Origin: a virus
DNA: 64,000 nt
IMG/VR virus record: IMGVR_UViG_3300032116_000088
Location: 1-64,000 of that record
Strand: one strand, 5' to 3'
How positions within the stretch are numbered: the stretch's first letter is position 1; each line of letters starts with the position of its first letter. The notes below the pieces were generated by a model. The model was not told where the DNA came from, searched no databases, and was given only the letters and a program-made list of their open reading frames with translations. A program made the translations under genes and the position numbers. Shown here piece after piece: positions 22,479 to 31,307 of the stretch.

Positions 22479-22795
22479 TGTTAGACTTTTTAAAGCCCGC
22501 ATTTCAAGACGCTAAAAAAGACTTAGTTAAAGAATTAACTAGGCAGGTGCGTATCTATACCCAAAATCAGGGATGGCCAGCAGAGATTGCCAGGTCTTTA
22601 TCTGTAAAAGATAATAAAACTTCTTTTAAAATATCCAGCTACCCATCTACTAAGGACCAGGTGTTTGACCTGGAACATCTGGGAAATGAAAACACAGCAA
22701 AGGGCTCTTTACGTAAATTCGGTAATATGAATACAGAATTTGGACGAGTATTTGTTGTGCTATTTGATTCTAGAGTTAGAAGGGCCAAGAAATGA
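22478..22795 (+). CDS. Putative tail-completion or neck protein (105 aa)
   Basis: It starts at GTG in a TAGTG overlap. The 105-residue alpha/beta protein has an N-terminal amphipathic helix (FLKPAFQDAKKDLVKELTRQ), then beta strands (FKISSYPSTKDQVFDLEHLG) and a FVVLFDSRVRRAKK end. The location directly upstream of the tail terminator-like gene and the size match minor tail or neck factors. No diagnostic motif is visible. Confidence 0.6.
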   Translation: MLDFLKPAFQDAKKDLVKELTRQVRIYTQNQGWPAEIARSLSVKDNKTSFKISSYPSTKDQVFDLEHLGNENTAKGSLRKFGNMNTEFGRVFVVLFDSRVRRAKK

Positions 22796-23475
22796 CTTTT
22801 CTTTTAGCTGAAGATGAGGCACTACGTAAAAAACTTCAAGGAATGACTGTTAGTGACCAGAAGTCAGAGGGTCAGGATGTTCCTAGGCAAGTTTCTGTAT
22901 GGTTTGGCCAACCAGACCAAGAAATTAGAGCTCAAAGTTTTCCTTATATAACTATTGACATGATTGATATTCAAAGAGACACCGCTAGAGAAATGCGTGG
23001 TCTTGTTAACCCAGACTATCTTCGTCCTGACTCTATTGATATTGAAACAGAAGATTTTCTTGTTGATATTCCTATTCCTGTTTATATTGACTATCAAATT
23101 ACAACCTACTCTCGCCATCCAAGACATGACCGAGATATTTTGGCACAACTTCTTACAACGAAGTTTCCAATGAGATTTGGCTATCTAGAAATCCCAGAGA
23201 AAAGTGTAACAGTGGGAAATACCACTACTAACACAATTACTCTAAGAAGACTAGATGTCATGAACGTCGCCAAGCGTGACGTAACTGAACAGGCAAAGCG
23301 TCTGTTCGTAAACGCAATCTCTGTACGAGTCTCATCCGAGGTCGTGCAGGGACTATTCCGTCAACTTTACAAGGTGCAAACAGTTACTGTCAGTCCTCCT
23401 TCTGGTGAATACGCAGATGCCGGTTGGGATGGTTTGAATGAGTTTACTATATCGACAGAAGACGTAACCCCCTGA
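22792..23475 (+). CDS. Putative tail terminator / tail-sheath stabiliser
   Basis: The 227-residue protein overlaps the previous gene by 4 bases (ATGA) and lies immediately before the sheath gene, the usual place for the T4 gp3/gp15-type terminator. It contains a FPYITIDMIDIQRDTAREMRG segment and IPVYIDYQITTYSRHPRHDR, the latter a common pattern in tail terminator proteins. A VRVSSEVVQGLFRQLYKVQT C-terminal part follows. Terminators cap the tube and sheath and join tail to head. Assignment is moderate. Confidence 0.65.
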   Translation: MTFLLAEDEALRKKLQGMTVSDQKSEGQDVPRQVSVWFGQPDQEIRAQSFPYITIDMIDIQRDTAREMRGLVNPDYLRPDSIDIETEDFLVDIPIPVYIDYQITTYSRHPRHDRDILAQLLTTKFPMRFGYLEIPEKSVTVGNTTTNTITLRRLDVMNVAKRDVTEQAKRLFVNAISVRVSSEVVQGLFRQLYKVQTVTVSPPSGEYADAGWDGLNEFTISTEDVTP

Positions 23476-23501
23476 AATAAATATCTAGTTAAGGAGAAAA
23501 A

Positions 23502-25457
23502 ATGGCGACTTATAATCGTCCCGGAGTGTTCATCAATGAGCTTCCACTGGCCGCAGCACCAGTAACTACAGCTGCAACAGCCAACGCGGCAGGTGCAGTT
23601 GTTGCATCTTTCGCTAAAGGCCCTGACCAGATTACTAGAGTAACGTCATGGTATGACTTTACCCAGAAGTTTGGTAATTATGATAAAGAATATCCTGCAA
23701 CATTTGGTGTGGGTTCATTCTTTAAAAATGGTGGAACTGAGCTTTATGTAAAGCGCGTTCTTCCAGCCGCATCAAAGAAGGTTGCAAAAGCTACTCTAAC
23801 TATTGCTTCTGGTGGTTCTGGTACTCTATGTACTTTTGCTGCTAAGAACCGCGGTGTTAGCGGAAACAGCCTTCGCATCAAAGTTACCCCTTCAAAGACA
23901 ATCAGAGAAGCAGGCTACTATGACCTAAGAGTTTATGTGGAAAATGCAAATCCAGCAACTCCTAGCGACACTAATGATGACATTCTAGTTGAAGAGTTTA
24001 ATGGAATTGTTTTCCACGATGCTTTATCTGGAGATTATGTAACTACTGTTTTGGGCTTTAACTCTTCTTATGTAAAAGTTCTAGAAGGAGTAGTAACTGA
24101 GTATGACGACAATGGTGTTGAAATTAGCCCAAAGGTAAACTACACTGTAGCAAAGAATGTTGCTTATATTCCTAGCTCAAGCGTAGTCTCTTTTAGCGGT
24201 GCACCAACAACTGCACGTAGCCTAACTTATGCTGACTACACTGGAAACACTGTTTATAACCCAGTTGCAGGAACCGGTACTTTTGCGGTTTCCGATTGCT
24301 CTGTTATCAAAGAGTTTGAAGTAGTTAACCAGCCACTAGTATTCTTCCTTCCAGATGTAGTTGGAACTGTAAAGAATAACTCTGTAGCTAAAAGCGCAAC
24401 CATCACTAACAGTGCTCGTACTGGAAGTCTAGTAACCATTACTACTTCTGAAACTCACGGATTCCTTGCAGGAGATACCGTAGTAGTTGCAGGAACTAAT
24501 GGAAACCCTTCTATCGAGGGAACTTGGGTAATTACCGAAGTTAATGCTGGAGCTAAAACCTTTAAGTATAACAGCACTGCAACAGGCACCATTACTTCTG
24601 CAGCCGATACTGGTACTGCAGTCGTTAATCCAACTGGTGGTTGGGGAGTAGCGCAGTACGTTTACAAGGCTCTTCTAAACTGGGTTGAGACTGACGATTC
24701 AAGTAAGCGTCACTTTGTGATTGTTGAAACTGAATCTGACTTGACTGTTAACCAGGCGCTTACCGCATCAGGTGATTTAGTTGAAGTTAGCCGTGGAGCC
24801 GTTTATTACCCACACATCTACATTAAAGACCCACTAGGTAGGTCTGGAAGTTCTATCCGTAAGATTGGTCCATCAGGTCCTGTAGCAGGTTTGTTCCTTG
24901 CAACAGACCGTCGTGTTGGTCCATTCAAGGTAGCTGCCGGTATCGACTCTCAGGTATACGATGCACTTGCTCTAGAGCGTGCATTTACCCCAGCAGAGCT
25001 TGACCAGTTAAACTCTGGAACTGATTCTACTGGTTCTATTAATGGAAAGAATGTTGTAAACGCTCTTCGTAACCTTCCAGGTGCTGGAATTGTTGTAATG
25101 GGTGGACGTACTCTTCTTCAGGATGGTACTGCAAACCGCTACATCAACATGCGTCGTTCACTATCGTATATTGAAAAGCGTCTAAATGACCTTGCATCAT
25201 TTGCGGTATTTGAAAACAACACAGAGACCCTGTGGTCTAGACTCATCACAGTTCTAGGTGTATTCCTAAACGACTACCGTAACCAAGGTGGTCTGCGTGG
25301 AACTACTCCAGAACAGTCATTCTACATTAAGTGTGACGATGAAAACAACACCCCTACAACAATCGCTAATGGAGAGGTTCACGTCGAAATTGGTGTGGCT
25401 CTTGAATACCCTGCAGAGTTTGTTGTCATCAACCTCAGTCAAAAGACTGCAGAATAA
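23502..25457 (+). CDS. Contractile tail sheath protein with inserted beta module
   Basis: The 651-residue protein has a classic sheath N-terminus (YNRPGVFINELPLAAAPV, GAVVASFAKGPDQI, then FGVGSFFKNGGTELYVKRV). The conserved C-terminal domain is RYINMRRSLSYIEKRLNDLA, then FVVINLSQKTAE. The sheath contracts to drive the tube through the cell envelope. Residues about 298-376 are an insertion of the recurrent AAHG-type module (here THGFLAGDTVVVAG), between LVFFLPDVVG and YVYKALLNWVETDD, where sheath proteins normally run on without such a domain. The insertion probably points outward on the tail surface. Confidence 0.95.
   Translation: MATYNRPGVFINELPLAAAPVTTAATANAAGAVVASFAKGPDQITRVTSWYDFTQKFGNYDKEYPATFGVGSFFKNGGTELYVKRVLPAASKKVAKATLTIASGGSGTLCTFAAKNRGVSGNSLRIKVTPSKTIREAGYYDLRVYVENANPATPSDTNDDILVEEFNGIVFHDALSGDYVTTVLGFNSSYVKVLEGVVTEYDDNGVEISPKVNYTVAKNVAYIPSSSVVSFSGAPTTARSLTYADYTGNTVYNPVAGTGTFAVSDCSVIKEFEVVNQPLVFFLPDVVGTVKNNSVAKSATITNSARTGSLVTITTSETHGFLAGDTVVVAGTNGNPSIEGTWVITEVNAGAKTFKYNSTATGTITSAADTGTAVVNPTGGWGVAQYVYKALLNWVETDDSSKRHFVIVETESDLTVNQALTASGDLVEVSRGAVYYPHIYIKDPLGRSGSSIRKIGPSGPVAGLFLATDRRVGPFKVAAGIDSQVYDALALERAFTPAELDQLNSGTDSTGSINGKNVVNALRNLPGAGIVVMGGRTLLQDGTANRYINMRRSLSYIEKRLNDLASFAVFENNTETLWSRLITVLGVFLNDYRNQGGLRGTTPEQSFYIKCDDENNTPTTIANGEVHVEIGVALEYPAEFVVINLSQKTAE
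24393..24629 (+). repeat. Recurrent beta module, copy 4 (inside tail sheath)
   Basis: It encodes GSLVTITTSETHGFLAGDTV followed by VVAGTNGNPSIEGTWVITEV and KTFKYNS. It has the same order of strands as the copies in the adaptor, fibre and baseplate genes; only the flanks are sheath sequence. Confidence 0.75.
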
Positions 25458-25475
25458 CCGAAGGAGATATAATAA

Positions 25476-26111
25476 ATGGTTAATGGACCTACAATTATCA
25501 ATAACCGTTCAACTCTTGAGACCGACCCAATCAGAAACTTTAGGTTCCTGGTTACCTTTAAGCCACTAACTGGTGGTAACGCAGGTGGCGGCTCATGGTT
25601 GAAAACCCCAAAGGTGACTGTTGGCTTCACTTCGGTATCGGGTCTTTCGGTTACAACCGATAGCATCCCTTACCGTGAAGGTGGCTACAACACCACTGTA
25701 CACCAGATTCCTGGTCAGACAACCTTCTCACCTATCACATTGCAGCGTGGTGTTCTACTAGGAACTCCACAGCACTGGGACTGGATGCGTAAGTTGTTTG
25801 CTACCGTTCAAAATGGAACTACTGCTCGTCAGGGTGAAAACTTCCGTGCAGACGTAGAAATCGAAGTACTAACTCACCCAATCGCAGGTTCTGGTGGTAA
25901 CAACGAAGAGTTGACCACTGCGAACTACAAGGACCACGTTTCAGCTCGTTTCCAGGTCTACAATGCATGGCCAACTGCTGTTGCATACTCTGACCTAAAC
26001 GCAGGTGACAACGCTCTGTTTGTTGAGCAGATGACTCTTGTTCATGAAGGTTTCGACATGAACTGGGCTACTGACCTAACAACAGCTGGTTCTGCTCCAA
26101 AGTTTAAGTAA
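25476..26111 (+). CDS. Tail tube protein (T4 gp19-like)
   Basis: The 211-residue protein follows the sheath gene with a GAAGGAG site. Tube hallmarks are the N-terminal RNFRFLVTF strand, the VSGLSVTTDSIPYREGGYN segment, then TTFSPITLQRGVLLGTPQHW. The protein forms the hexameric inner tube through which DNA passes. Codon use is strongly biased, as expected for an abundant virion protein. Confidence 0.93.
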   Translation: MVNGPTIINNRSTLETDPIRNFRFLVTFKPLTGGNAGGGSWLKTPKVTVGFTSVSGLSVTTDSIPYREGGYNTTVHQIPGQTTFSPITLQRGVLLGTPQHWDWMRKLFATVQNGTTARQGENFRADVEIEVLTHPIAGSGGNNEELTTANYKDHVSARFQVYNAWPTAVAYSDLNAGDNALFVEQMTLVHEGFDMNWATDLTTAGSAPKFK

Positions 26112-26125
26112 AGTAAAGGATAAAT

Positions 26126-26941
26126 ATGGAAAACAATACACAATCAGCAAGTGGTTCAGAAATTAATAATGACCTTATTAACAAAGTTCTACAAAGCACG
26201 GAACAAAATTCCGCTACAATTCTAACTTTAGAAACTCCTTCGGATGTTTTGGTGACCCTCCCTGCTGGATTTATAAACTCCAATGGGGAGGTCATCAAGA
26301 CTGCAGAAGTTCGTGAGCTAAACGGTAAGGATGAAGAATACATAGGAAAAACCAATAATATTGGAAAAGCTTTTTCTACTATTCTTAATCGTGCCGTAGT
26401 TAAAATTGGTGACATTCCTACTACAGAAGCTATTCTAGACTCATTACTATCTGGGGATAGAGACGCTCTTATGGTTGGAATTTTTAAAGCAACTTTTGGC
26501 AATACAGTTGAAATTGCTTGTTACTGCGGTGGGTGTAACGATTTTAAAGACGTAGAAGTTAATATTGACCGTGATATTAAAAGTAAAATTCTAGTTGACC
26601 CTATTGCTGACCGTACTTTTACAGTTCAAGGAAGGTCTAGCGTCTATGACGTTACTCTACCAACTGGTGTAGTGCAAAAAGAACTTATTGCTAATAATGA
26701 CCGTAATGGTGCCGAGCAAACCACTATTCTTTTGCAGCATACAATTCTTGAAATTGATGGAAAGCCTGTTATGGGTAAAGCTCAGGTTCAAGCAATTGGT
26801 TTAGCTGACCGTAAAAAAATTAGTGATGAAATTGTAAAGCGCCTTCCTGGCCCACAGTTTGAAGACATCGTAATTGACTGCCCTGATTGTGAAGGAAAGG
26901 TTGTGGTTCCAATTAATCTTGGAACTTTGTTTCGCCTGTAA
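26126..26941 (+). CDS. T4 gp26-like tail/baseplate assembly protein with zinc-type cysteines
   Basis: The protein has 271 residues and sits in the tail-chaperone position, between tube and tape measure. The pattern DVLVTLPAGFIN, EVRELNGKDEEYI and then a helical central domain matches T4-type baseplate/tail assembly proteins (PF12322-like). Two cysteine sites, CYCGGC (132-137) and CPDC (252-255), could bind one zinc ion. The last codons overlap a second open frame that continues to 27095, raising the possibility of frameshifted extension. Confidence 0.78.
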   Translation: MENNTQSASGSEINNDLINKVLQSTEQNSATILTLETPSDVLVTLPAGFINSNGEVIKTAEVRELNGKDEEYIGKTNNIGKAFSTILNRAVVKIGDIPTTEAILDSLLSGDRDALMVGIFKATFGNTVEIACYCGGCNDFKDVEVNIDRDIKSKILVDPIADRTFTVQGRSSVYDVTLPTGVVQKELIANNDRNGAEQTTILLQHTILEIDGKPVMGKAQVQAIGLADRKKISDEIVKRLPGPQFEDIVIDCPDCEGKVVVPINLGTLFRL

Positions 26942-26963
26942 AACATCAAACTATTATAAGTTA

Positions 26964-27095
26964 ATGTCTGATTGGATGGCATTATCTATAACGTTTACCG
27001 GATGGTCTTTAAATGAAATTAAAGAACTTTCGTATAAAGAAAGAAGCAACTGGCTAGAAATGGCTAGAGCTGCTGGAAAACTAGTGAGGACTTAA
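26964..27095 (+). CDS. Small tail-chaperone-like partner ORF (43 aa), possible frameshift product
   Basis: The 43-residue frame from ATG 26964 (MSDWMALSITFTGWSLNEIK, then SYKERSNWLEMARAAG) is in the +1 frame relative to the upstream gp26-like gene. It is open back across that gene's stop. The ribosome site before ATG 26964 is poor. Short Trp-rich second ORFs placed before a tape measure gene are typical of tail assembly chaperones made by ribosomal frameshifting. It could also be an independent small gene. Confidence 0.6.
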   Translation: MSDWMALSITFTGWSLNEIKELSYKERSNWLEMARAAGKLVRT

Positions 27096-27096
27096 T

Positions 27097-29664
27097 ATGG
27101 CCGATAGCCTTCAAGGATTGATTGCTCAGCTTAAGCAGGCTGAGAAGGTCGTCGATTCATTAGTAAGTAAGTCCGCAAAAGTTAATAATAACTTAAACGG
27201 AGGGTCTGGAGGACCCGGCAGCGGCGGAATGCCTTCAGCAAAAGACATGTCTGCCGCTATGGGTAAACGCACTGCTTTAAGGACTGGTGGTAATTTAGCT
27301 GCTGGTGCTGGTACTCGAATAGGAATGGGTTTACTTGGTCTTCAACAACCAAGTTCTTTTGACATTAATGGTGGTCCTGGCCAATTTGAGCGAATGCAGG
27401 AAATTAAACGCAATAACGAAGCTAAAATGGAGCGAATGAAAGACAGAGCTCAAACGGCTTATCTTGGAATGCGTGGAATTAGTAATCGTAAAACACAAGT
27501 AATGTACGACAGCAATGGGGACCCCGTTTTAGATGCAAATGGGCAAGTTAAAATGCAGTCACGTTTTTCTGCACTATCTCCAGCCGCTCAAACAAATATT
27601 ACCAGCAGTATGTATGGTATTTCTGACACTTTAAAATTAATGCAAGGTATGCAAAATGCGTTTAATACTTTCTTACCTAGTGTCGAAAAAACAATGGGAA
27701 GGGCAGCAAGCTACTATAACGCTGGAATTTATACTGGAACTGCTCCAGGAACTATACAAGACGCTACTTTTGGCCGACTAAAAGCAATGTCTGCAATAAC
27801 CTCTGTTGGTTCGGATGCTAAAGTTGCTCAGCTTCTTGCTAGTAGAGGGATGTCTGCTAATCAAAAAGTATATGGAACTACCATTAATACTATTGGTAAT
27901 GCTGCCAGATATATGAATATTGCTAATGAAGAAGCTGCCGCATCTATTGAAGGATTAACTAATGCTAAAGGTGCCGCTGAGATGTTGCGAAACTTTGGTA
28001 TTTATACTGCTGATTTAGCTACTGGAGAAGAAAAAAGCCAAGGACAAATTTTTGAAGAACTGGCTCAAAGACTTACGGCAGGTAGAGGCCAAGCTACACA
28101 AGAACAAACACTAAAGTCTATTCGTAGAGGCGCTCTAGGAGTAACTATTGACTCTTTCTTTGCTGGAGATAAACAGGGCGCTCAGATGTTTAAGCAGTAT
28201 ATGGTGGACAGGTCTAAGGGCGGCAATAATGTTGACTTATCTTCATCTACTGATGTTACTAGTGCTTTAAGTTCTAAAAATCCTTTGGCTGCACAAATGG
28301 CTGTTGATACATCAGCTACTGAAGCACTAGGTATGTCTCAAGAGCAATACATAAAAGGAATTAACCAAGCAAGCAATGCTCTTCAAGTATTAAATAAAGC
28401 AGCTGGTGGGTTAGCATCAGCTTTAGGTGCCAGCTCAGCCATGATTCAAACTTTGTTTGGGTCTGATACTGTTAAGGGACTAATTGGTGGAGCAAGTACT
28501 TTAATTGATTTTACTAGTAAAGGAATTGCTGGTATAGGTACTGCTTTGATGGGAATGGACGCATTAAACCCTGCCCCTGCACTTGCTCAAGCGGGTATTA
28601 TTGCTGGTAGTATGGGCCTAAGTCTAGGTGCTGCTGTTGCTACGACAGGAGTAGCACAACTAATCGGAGGATTTGGTGGATTTGGTGGTGGAAATACTGT
28701 CACTAGAAGTATTGGTGGAGTGGGTGATGGTGGCTCAGCCGGTAATTTATTTGATATGGGGCAAGTTGAATCTGGACATGGAGTTAACGAGGCTTTAGGA
28801 ACTAAAAGAAGTGATGGAACGACTCACGGAGGAACTGATTACAACTACTCCTATGGAGATGCTGTAAAAGCTGTTGCAGACGGTGTTGTTACTGTAGCTG
28901 TAAACACCCACAAGTATCAAGACAATAGCGGACGTAGCATGGGAAACTACGTTTGTATTTTACACACCGCTGCTGATGGAAAAGAATACACATCAATTTA
29001 TGGACATCTGTCCGAAGTGTTTGTTTCAAAAGACCAAGTAGTTACTAAAGGTCAAACAATTGGTAAAGCAGGAAATACTGGAAATACTCGACCAAAAGCA
29101 ACGAACTATGACCCTTATGCCGGTACTCATTTACACTTTGAAATTAGAGAAGGAAGACAAACTGTTGGTGGAGTAGGAAAATCAGTATCTCCTCAGGCAG
29201 CAAAAACAATTGGGTCTACTGGAGCATCAACACTGGGGTCTTCAAATACTCCAGGAGCTTCAACTTCTTTTGCCTTAGACCAAAAATTAACTCAAGAGCA
29301 GTTTACTGCGGCACAAAGTCAAATGGCAGTTCCTGGTAATGTCCAAGGAGCAATGACCGCATTGGCTGGAATATACTCTGGTGACACAGATAAAATATTA
29401 AGTTCTCTTCAAGCTATGTCTGCTGGAGTTGGAGTAACTCCTAGTAACTGGAAAGCAGGATTAAGTCAAAATCCGGCTATATATTCGGGTGCAGGACCTA
29501 CTCCTGGAACACCTGGTCAGCCAAAACAAAATACTGTAAATAATAATGTGAGCATTGTTGTTCAAGTTCCGGATGTTACATCCGCTGATGCAGTTAAATT
29601 TGCTCAACTTGTAAAACAATACCTAGATGATAATTCATTGCTATCTAACACCGGAGGTATCTAG
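27097..29664 (+). CDS. Tape measure protein with M23 peptidase domain
   Basis: The 855-residue protein is the longest in the central tail module except the baseplate wedge, and follows the chaperone genes. It has a helical N-terminus (GLIAQLKQAEKVVDSLVSK), a central helical region with hydrophobic segments around 440-530 (GIAGIGTALMGMDALNPAPA, AATTGVAQLIGG), and an M23 domain at about 565-690. The metal-site motif HGGTDYN and HLHFEIREG are intact. During injection the domain could cut peptidoglycan locally. The length predicts a tail of at most about 130 nm by the usual 1.5 Angstrom per residue rule. Confidence 0.9.
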   Translation: MADSLQGLIAQLKQAEKVVDSLVSKSAKVNNNLNGGSGGPGSGGMPSAKDMSAAMGKRTALRTGGNLAAGAGTRIGMGLLGLQQPSSFDINGGPGQFERMQEIKRNNEAKMERMKDRAQTAYLGMRGISNRKTQVMYDSNGDPVLDANGQVKMQSRFSALSPAAQTNITSSMYGISDTLKLMQGMQNAFNTFLPSVEKTMGRAASYYNAGIYTGTAPGTIQDATFGRLKAMSAITSVGSDAKVAQLLASRGMSANQKVYGTTINTIGNAARYMNIANEEAAASIEGLTNAKGAAEMLRNFGIYTADLATGEEKSQGQIFEELAQRLTAGRGQATQEQTLKSIRRGALGVTIDSFFAGDKQGAQMFKQYMVDRSKGGNNVDLSSSTDVTSALSSKNPLAAQMAVDTSATEALGMSQEQYIKGINQASNALQVLNKAAGGLASALGASSAMIQTLFGSDTVKGLIGGASTLIDFTSKGIAGIGTALMGMDALNPAPALAQAGIIAGSMGLSLGAAVATTGVAQLIGGFGGFGGGNTVTRSIGGVGDGGSAGNLFDMGQVESGHGVNEALGTKRSDGTTHGGTDYNYSYGDAVKAVADGVVTVAVNTHKYQDNSGRSMGNYVCILHTAADGKEYTSIYGHLSEVFVSKDQVVTKGQTIGKAGNTGNTRPKATNYDPYAGTHLHFEIREGRQTVGGVGKSVSPQAAKTIGSTGASTLGSSNTPGASTSFALDQKLTQEQFTAAQSQMAVPGNVQGAMTALAGIYSGDTDKILSSLQAMSAGVGVTPSNWKAGLSQNPAIYSGAGPTPGTPGQPKQNTVNNNVSIVVQVPDVTSADAVKFAQLVKQYLDDNSLLSNTGGI

Positions 29665-31022
29665 TGCCTACACTAATTACTGCTAGAGACAAAGCCAAAG
29701 CAGCTGCAGAGGACAGACAATCTGCTGTTCAAGAGTTTGCTGCCTTAACCACTTATGCTACTAAAGTTTCTAATCTAAAAAGGCAAATAACTGACGTTGA
29801 TATTGAAATAGCGTCAACTACACAACAAATAAAGATTCTTAGAGATGCGGACCCTAATGGAACTGTTTACTCTGTTCAACAAGAAATAGACGTTCTAGAA
29901 AGTCAGTTAGCCCAATTAAAAAATGATAGAGGGGTTATCTCTTCTAAGCTAACTTCTTTAAATTTATCTGTAAGTTTAAGTCAATCATTATCTAAACAAG
30001 AGTCTGGTATTAAAGCTAAAACTGATGCCAAAAAAATAACTAGTACAGGAACGGCTGCTTACAAGTCCATAAATAAGACTACATTTGCTCCTTTACAGTA
30101 CAATGCTAGCTCGGTTAAAGAAGCATACTTTAGTACTAGAACAGACTTTATAAACAAAGTTATGCTGTCTCACAATCAACCAAGAGTAGTTCGTTCTGCT
30201 TCTGATTTATGGACTTCTGTTATTGCAAGTAAAGGAATGATTGTTACTTCAGAGCAAGTTTTAAAGGCGTGGAATTCTGGCTCAAATAAAGCACAATCAA
30301 CAGACTATTTTGATAAACACAACTACGGATTCCAATTTCAATACAATCCAGGAACTGTTGCAATGAGCTATTTTACGTCACCAAACGTTGACGTAACTAT
30401 GATTACCTCCGGTTCTGAAATGTTTAACTTAGCTGGTGTATCGGGTTCTCAAGGCTCTGTTTCTTTTCAAATTATTATAAATAGAATTTTTGATATGCAA
30501 TATTATGATACTGACGGTAATTTGCGTAATCCAGAAAGATACTCCAAGAGGCCTGCAACAGTTCAGGAAGAAAAAGACATTTATAATAAAGGAACAATGT
30601 ACGATTTAGAGTTCTTATTAAGAGTACTAATGGGAACTACTATGAGCAGCTACCTTCGAGGAGAAAACACTGCTGATATGGGTTGGCTTCCTGCTATTCC
30701 TGTAGAACTTCATTTAGGTAAATCATTACGATACCTTGGAGTGGTTAATAGTTTGAGTGTAAATCACATTATTTTTAATGAAAGAATGGTTCCACTCTTT
30801 ACCACTGTCGATATAGCCTTTGCTCGTTTGCCAGATTATCCGCCTGGAGGAACAAGCAGCAGTTCTGGTGGTCAACCAGGAGCCTGGTCTACTTCAACTT
30901 CAAATTCTGGAAATAATTCTGGGTCATCTGTTGGAAGTAGCGGAGGAAGTTTACCTGGAGGTACTTACGATATGGGTAATCTTGGTGTTGGTGGCGGCTC
31001 AGGAAACCCTTACACAAATTAG
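29664..31022 (+). CDS. Tail/baseplate hub-associated protein with coiled-coil start
   Basis: It starts at GTG, overlapping the tape measure stop. The 452-residue protein has an N-terminal coiled coil of about 125 residues (SNLKRQITDVDIEIASTTQQ, then VQQEIDVLESQLAQLKND). A central domain with FQFQYNPGTVAMSYFTSPN and QGSVSFQIIINRIFDMQYY resembles LysM-linked tail/hub proteins. The C-terminal ~60 residues are a Gly/Ser linker. The position between tape measure and the LysM-like protein fits the hub. The exact T4 equivalent is not clear. Confidence 0.7.
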   Translation: MPTLITARDKAKAAAEDRQSAVQEFAALTTYATKVSNLKRQITDVDIEIASTTQQIKILRDADPNGTVYSVQQEIDVLESQLAQLKNDRGVISSKLTSLNLSVSLSQSLSKQESGIKAKTDAKKITSTGTAAYKSINKTTFAPLQYNASSVKEAYFSTRTDFINKVMLSHNQPRVVRSASDLWTSVIASKGMIVTSEQVLKAWNSGSNKAQSTDYFDKHNYGFQFQYNPGTVAMSYFTSPNVDVTMITSGSEMFNLAGVSGSQGSVSFQIIINRIFDMQYYDTDGNLRNPERYSKRPATVQEEKDIYNKGTMYDLEFLLRVLMGTTMSSYLRGENTADMGWLPAIPVELHLGKSLRYLGVVNSLSVNHIIFNERMVPLFTTVDIAFARLPDYPPGGTSSSSGGQPGAWSTSTSNSGNNSGSSVGSSGGSLPGGTYDMGNLGVGGGSGNPYTN

Positions 31023-31031
31023 GAGACAGCA

Positions 31032-31307
31032 ATGATATATACAGATAGTAGATATGCAGATGGGTTAATACTTAAAGCCCAAGATGCAAGAACTGAAACT
31101 TATAGGCTAGCGGTTTACCGTAAATTTCCTGATGCAAAGTTTCCGTTTTATTATTACACCTGGGTACTTGGCGATAGAATTGATTTAGTTGCTAATGATT
31201 TATTAGGTAGTCCTAATTTTTGGTGGAAAATTATGGATGCTAATCCTGAAATTATTGACCCATTTTCAATCTCAATAGGTGCGACAATAAGGATTCCTAG
31301 TGTCTGA
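31032..31307 (+). CDS. LysM-like baseplate protein (gp53/gpX type)
   Basis: The 91-residue protein carries a typical LysM-like tail segment: YYTWVLGDRIDLVANDLLGS, then NFWWKIMDANPEIIDP and IGATIRIPS. Short LysM-like proteins of this kind (T4 gp53, P2 gpX) bind near the baseplate hub. It ends by overlapping the next GTG start by 8 bases. Confidence 0.82.
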   Translation: MIYTDSRYADGLILKAQDARTETYRLAVYRKFPDAKFPFYYYTWVLGDRIDLVANDLLGSPNFWWKIMDANPEIIDPFSISIGATIRIPSV

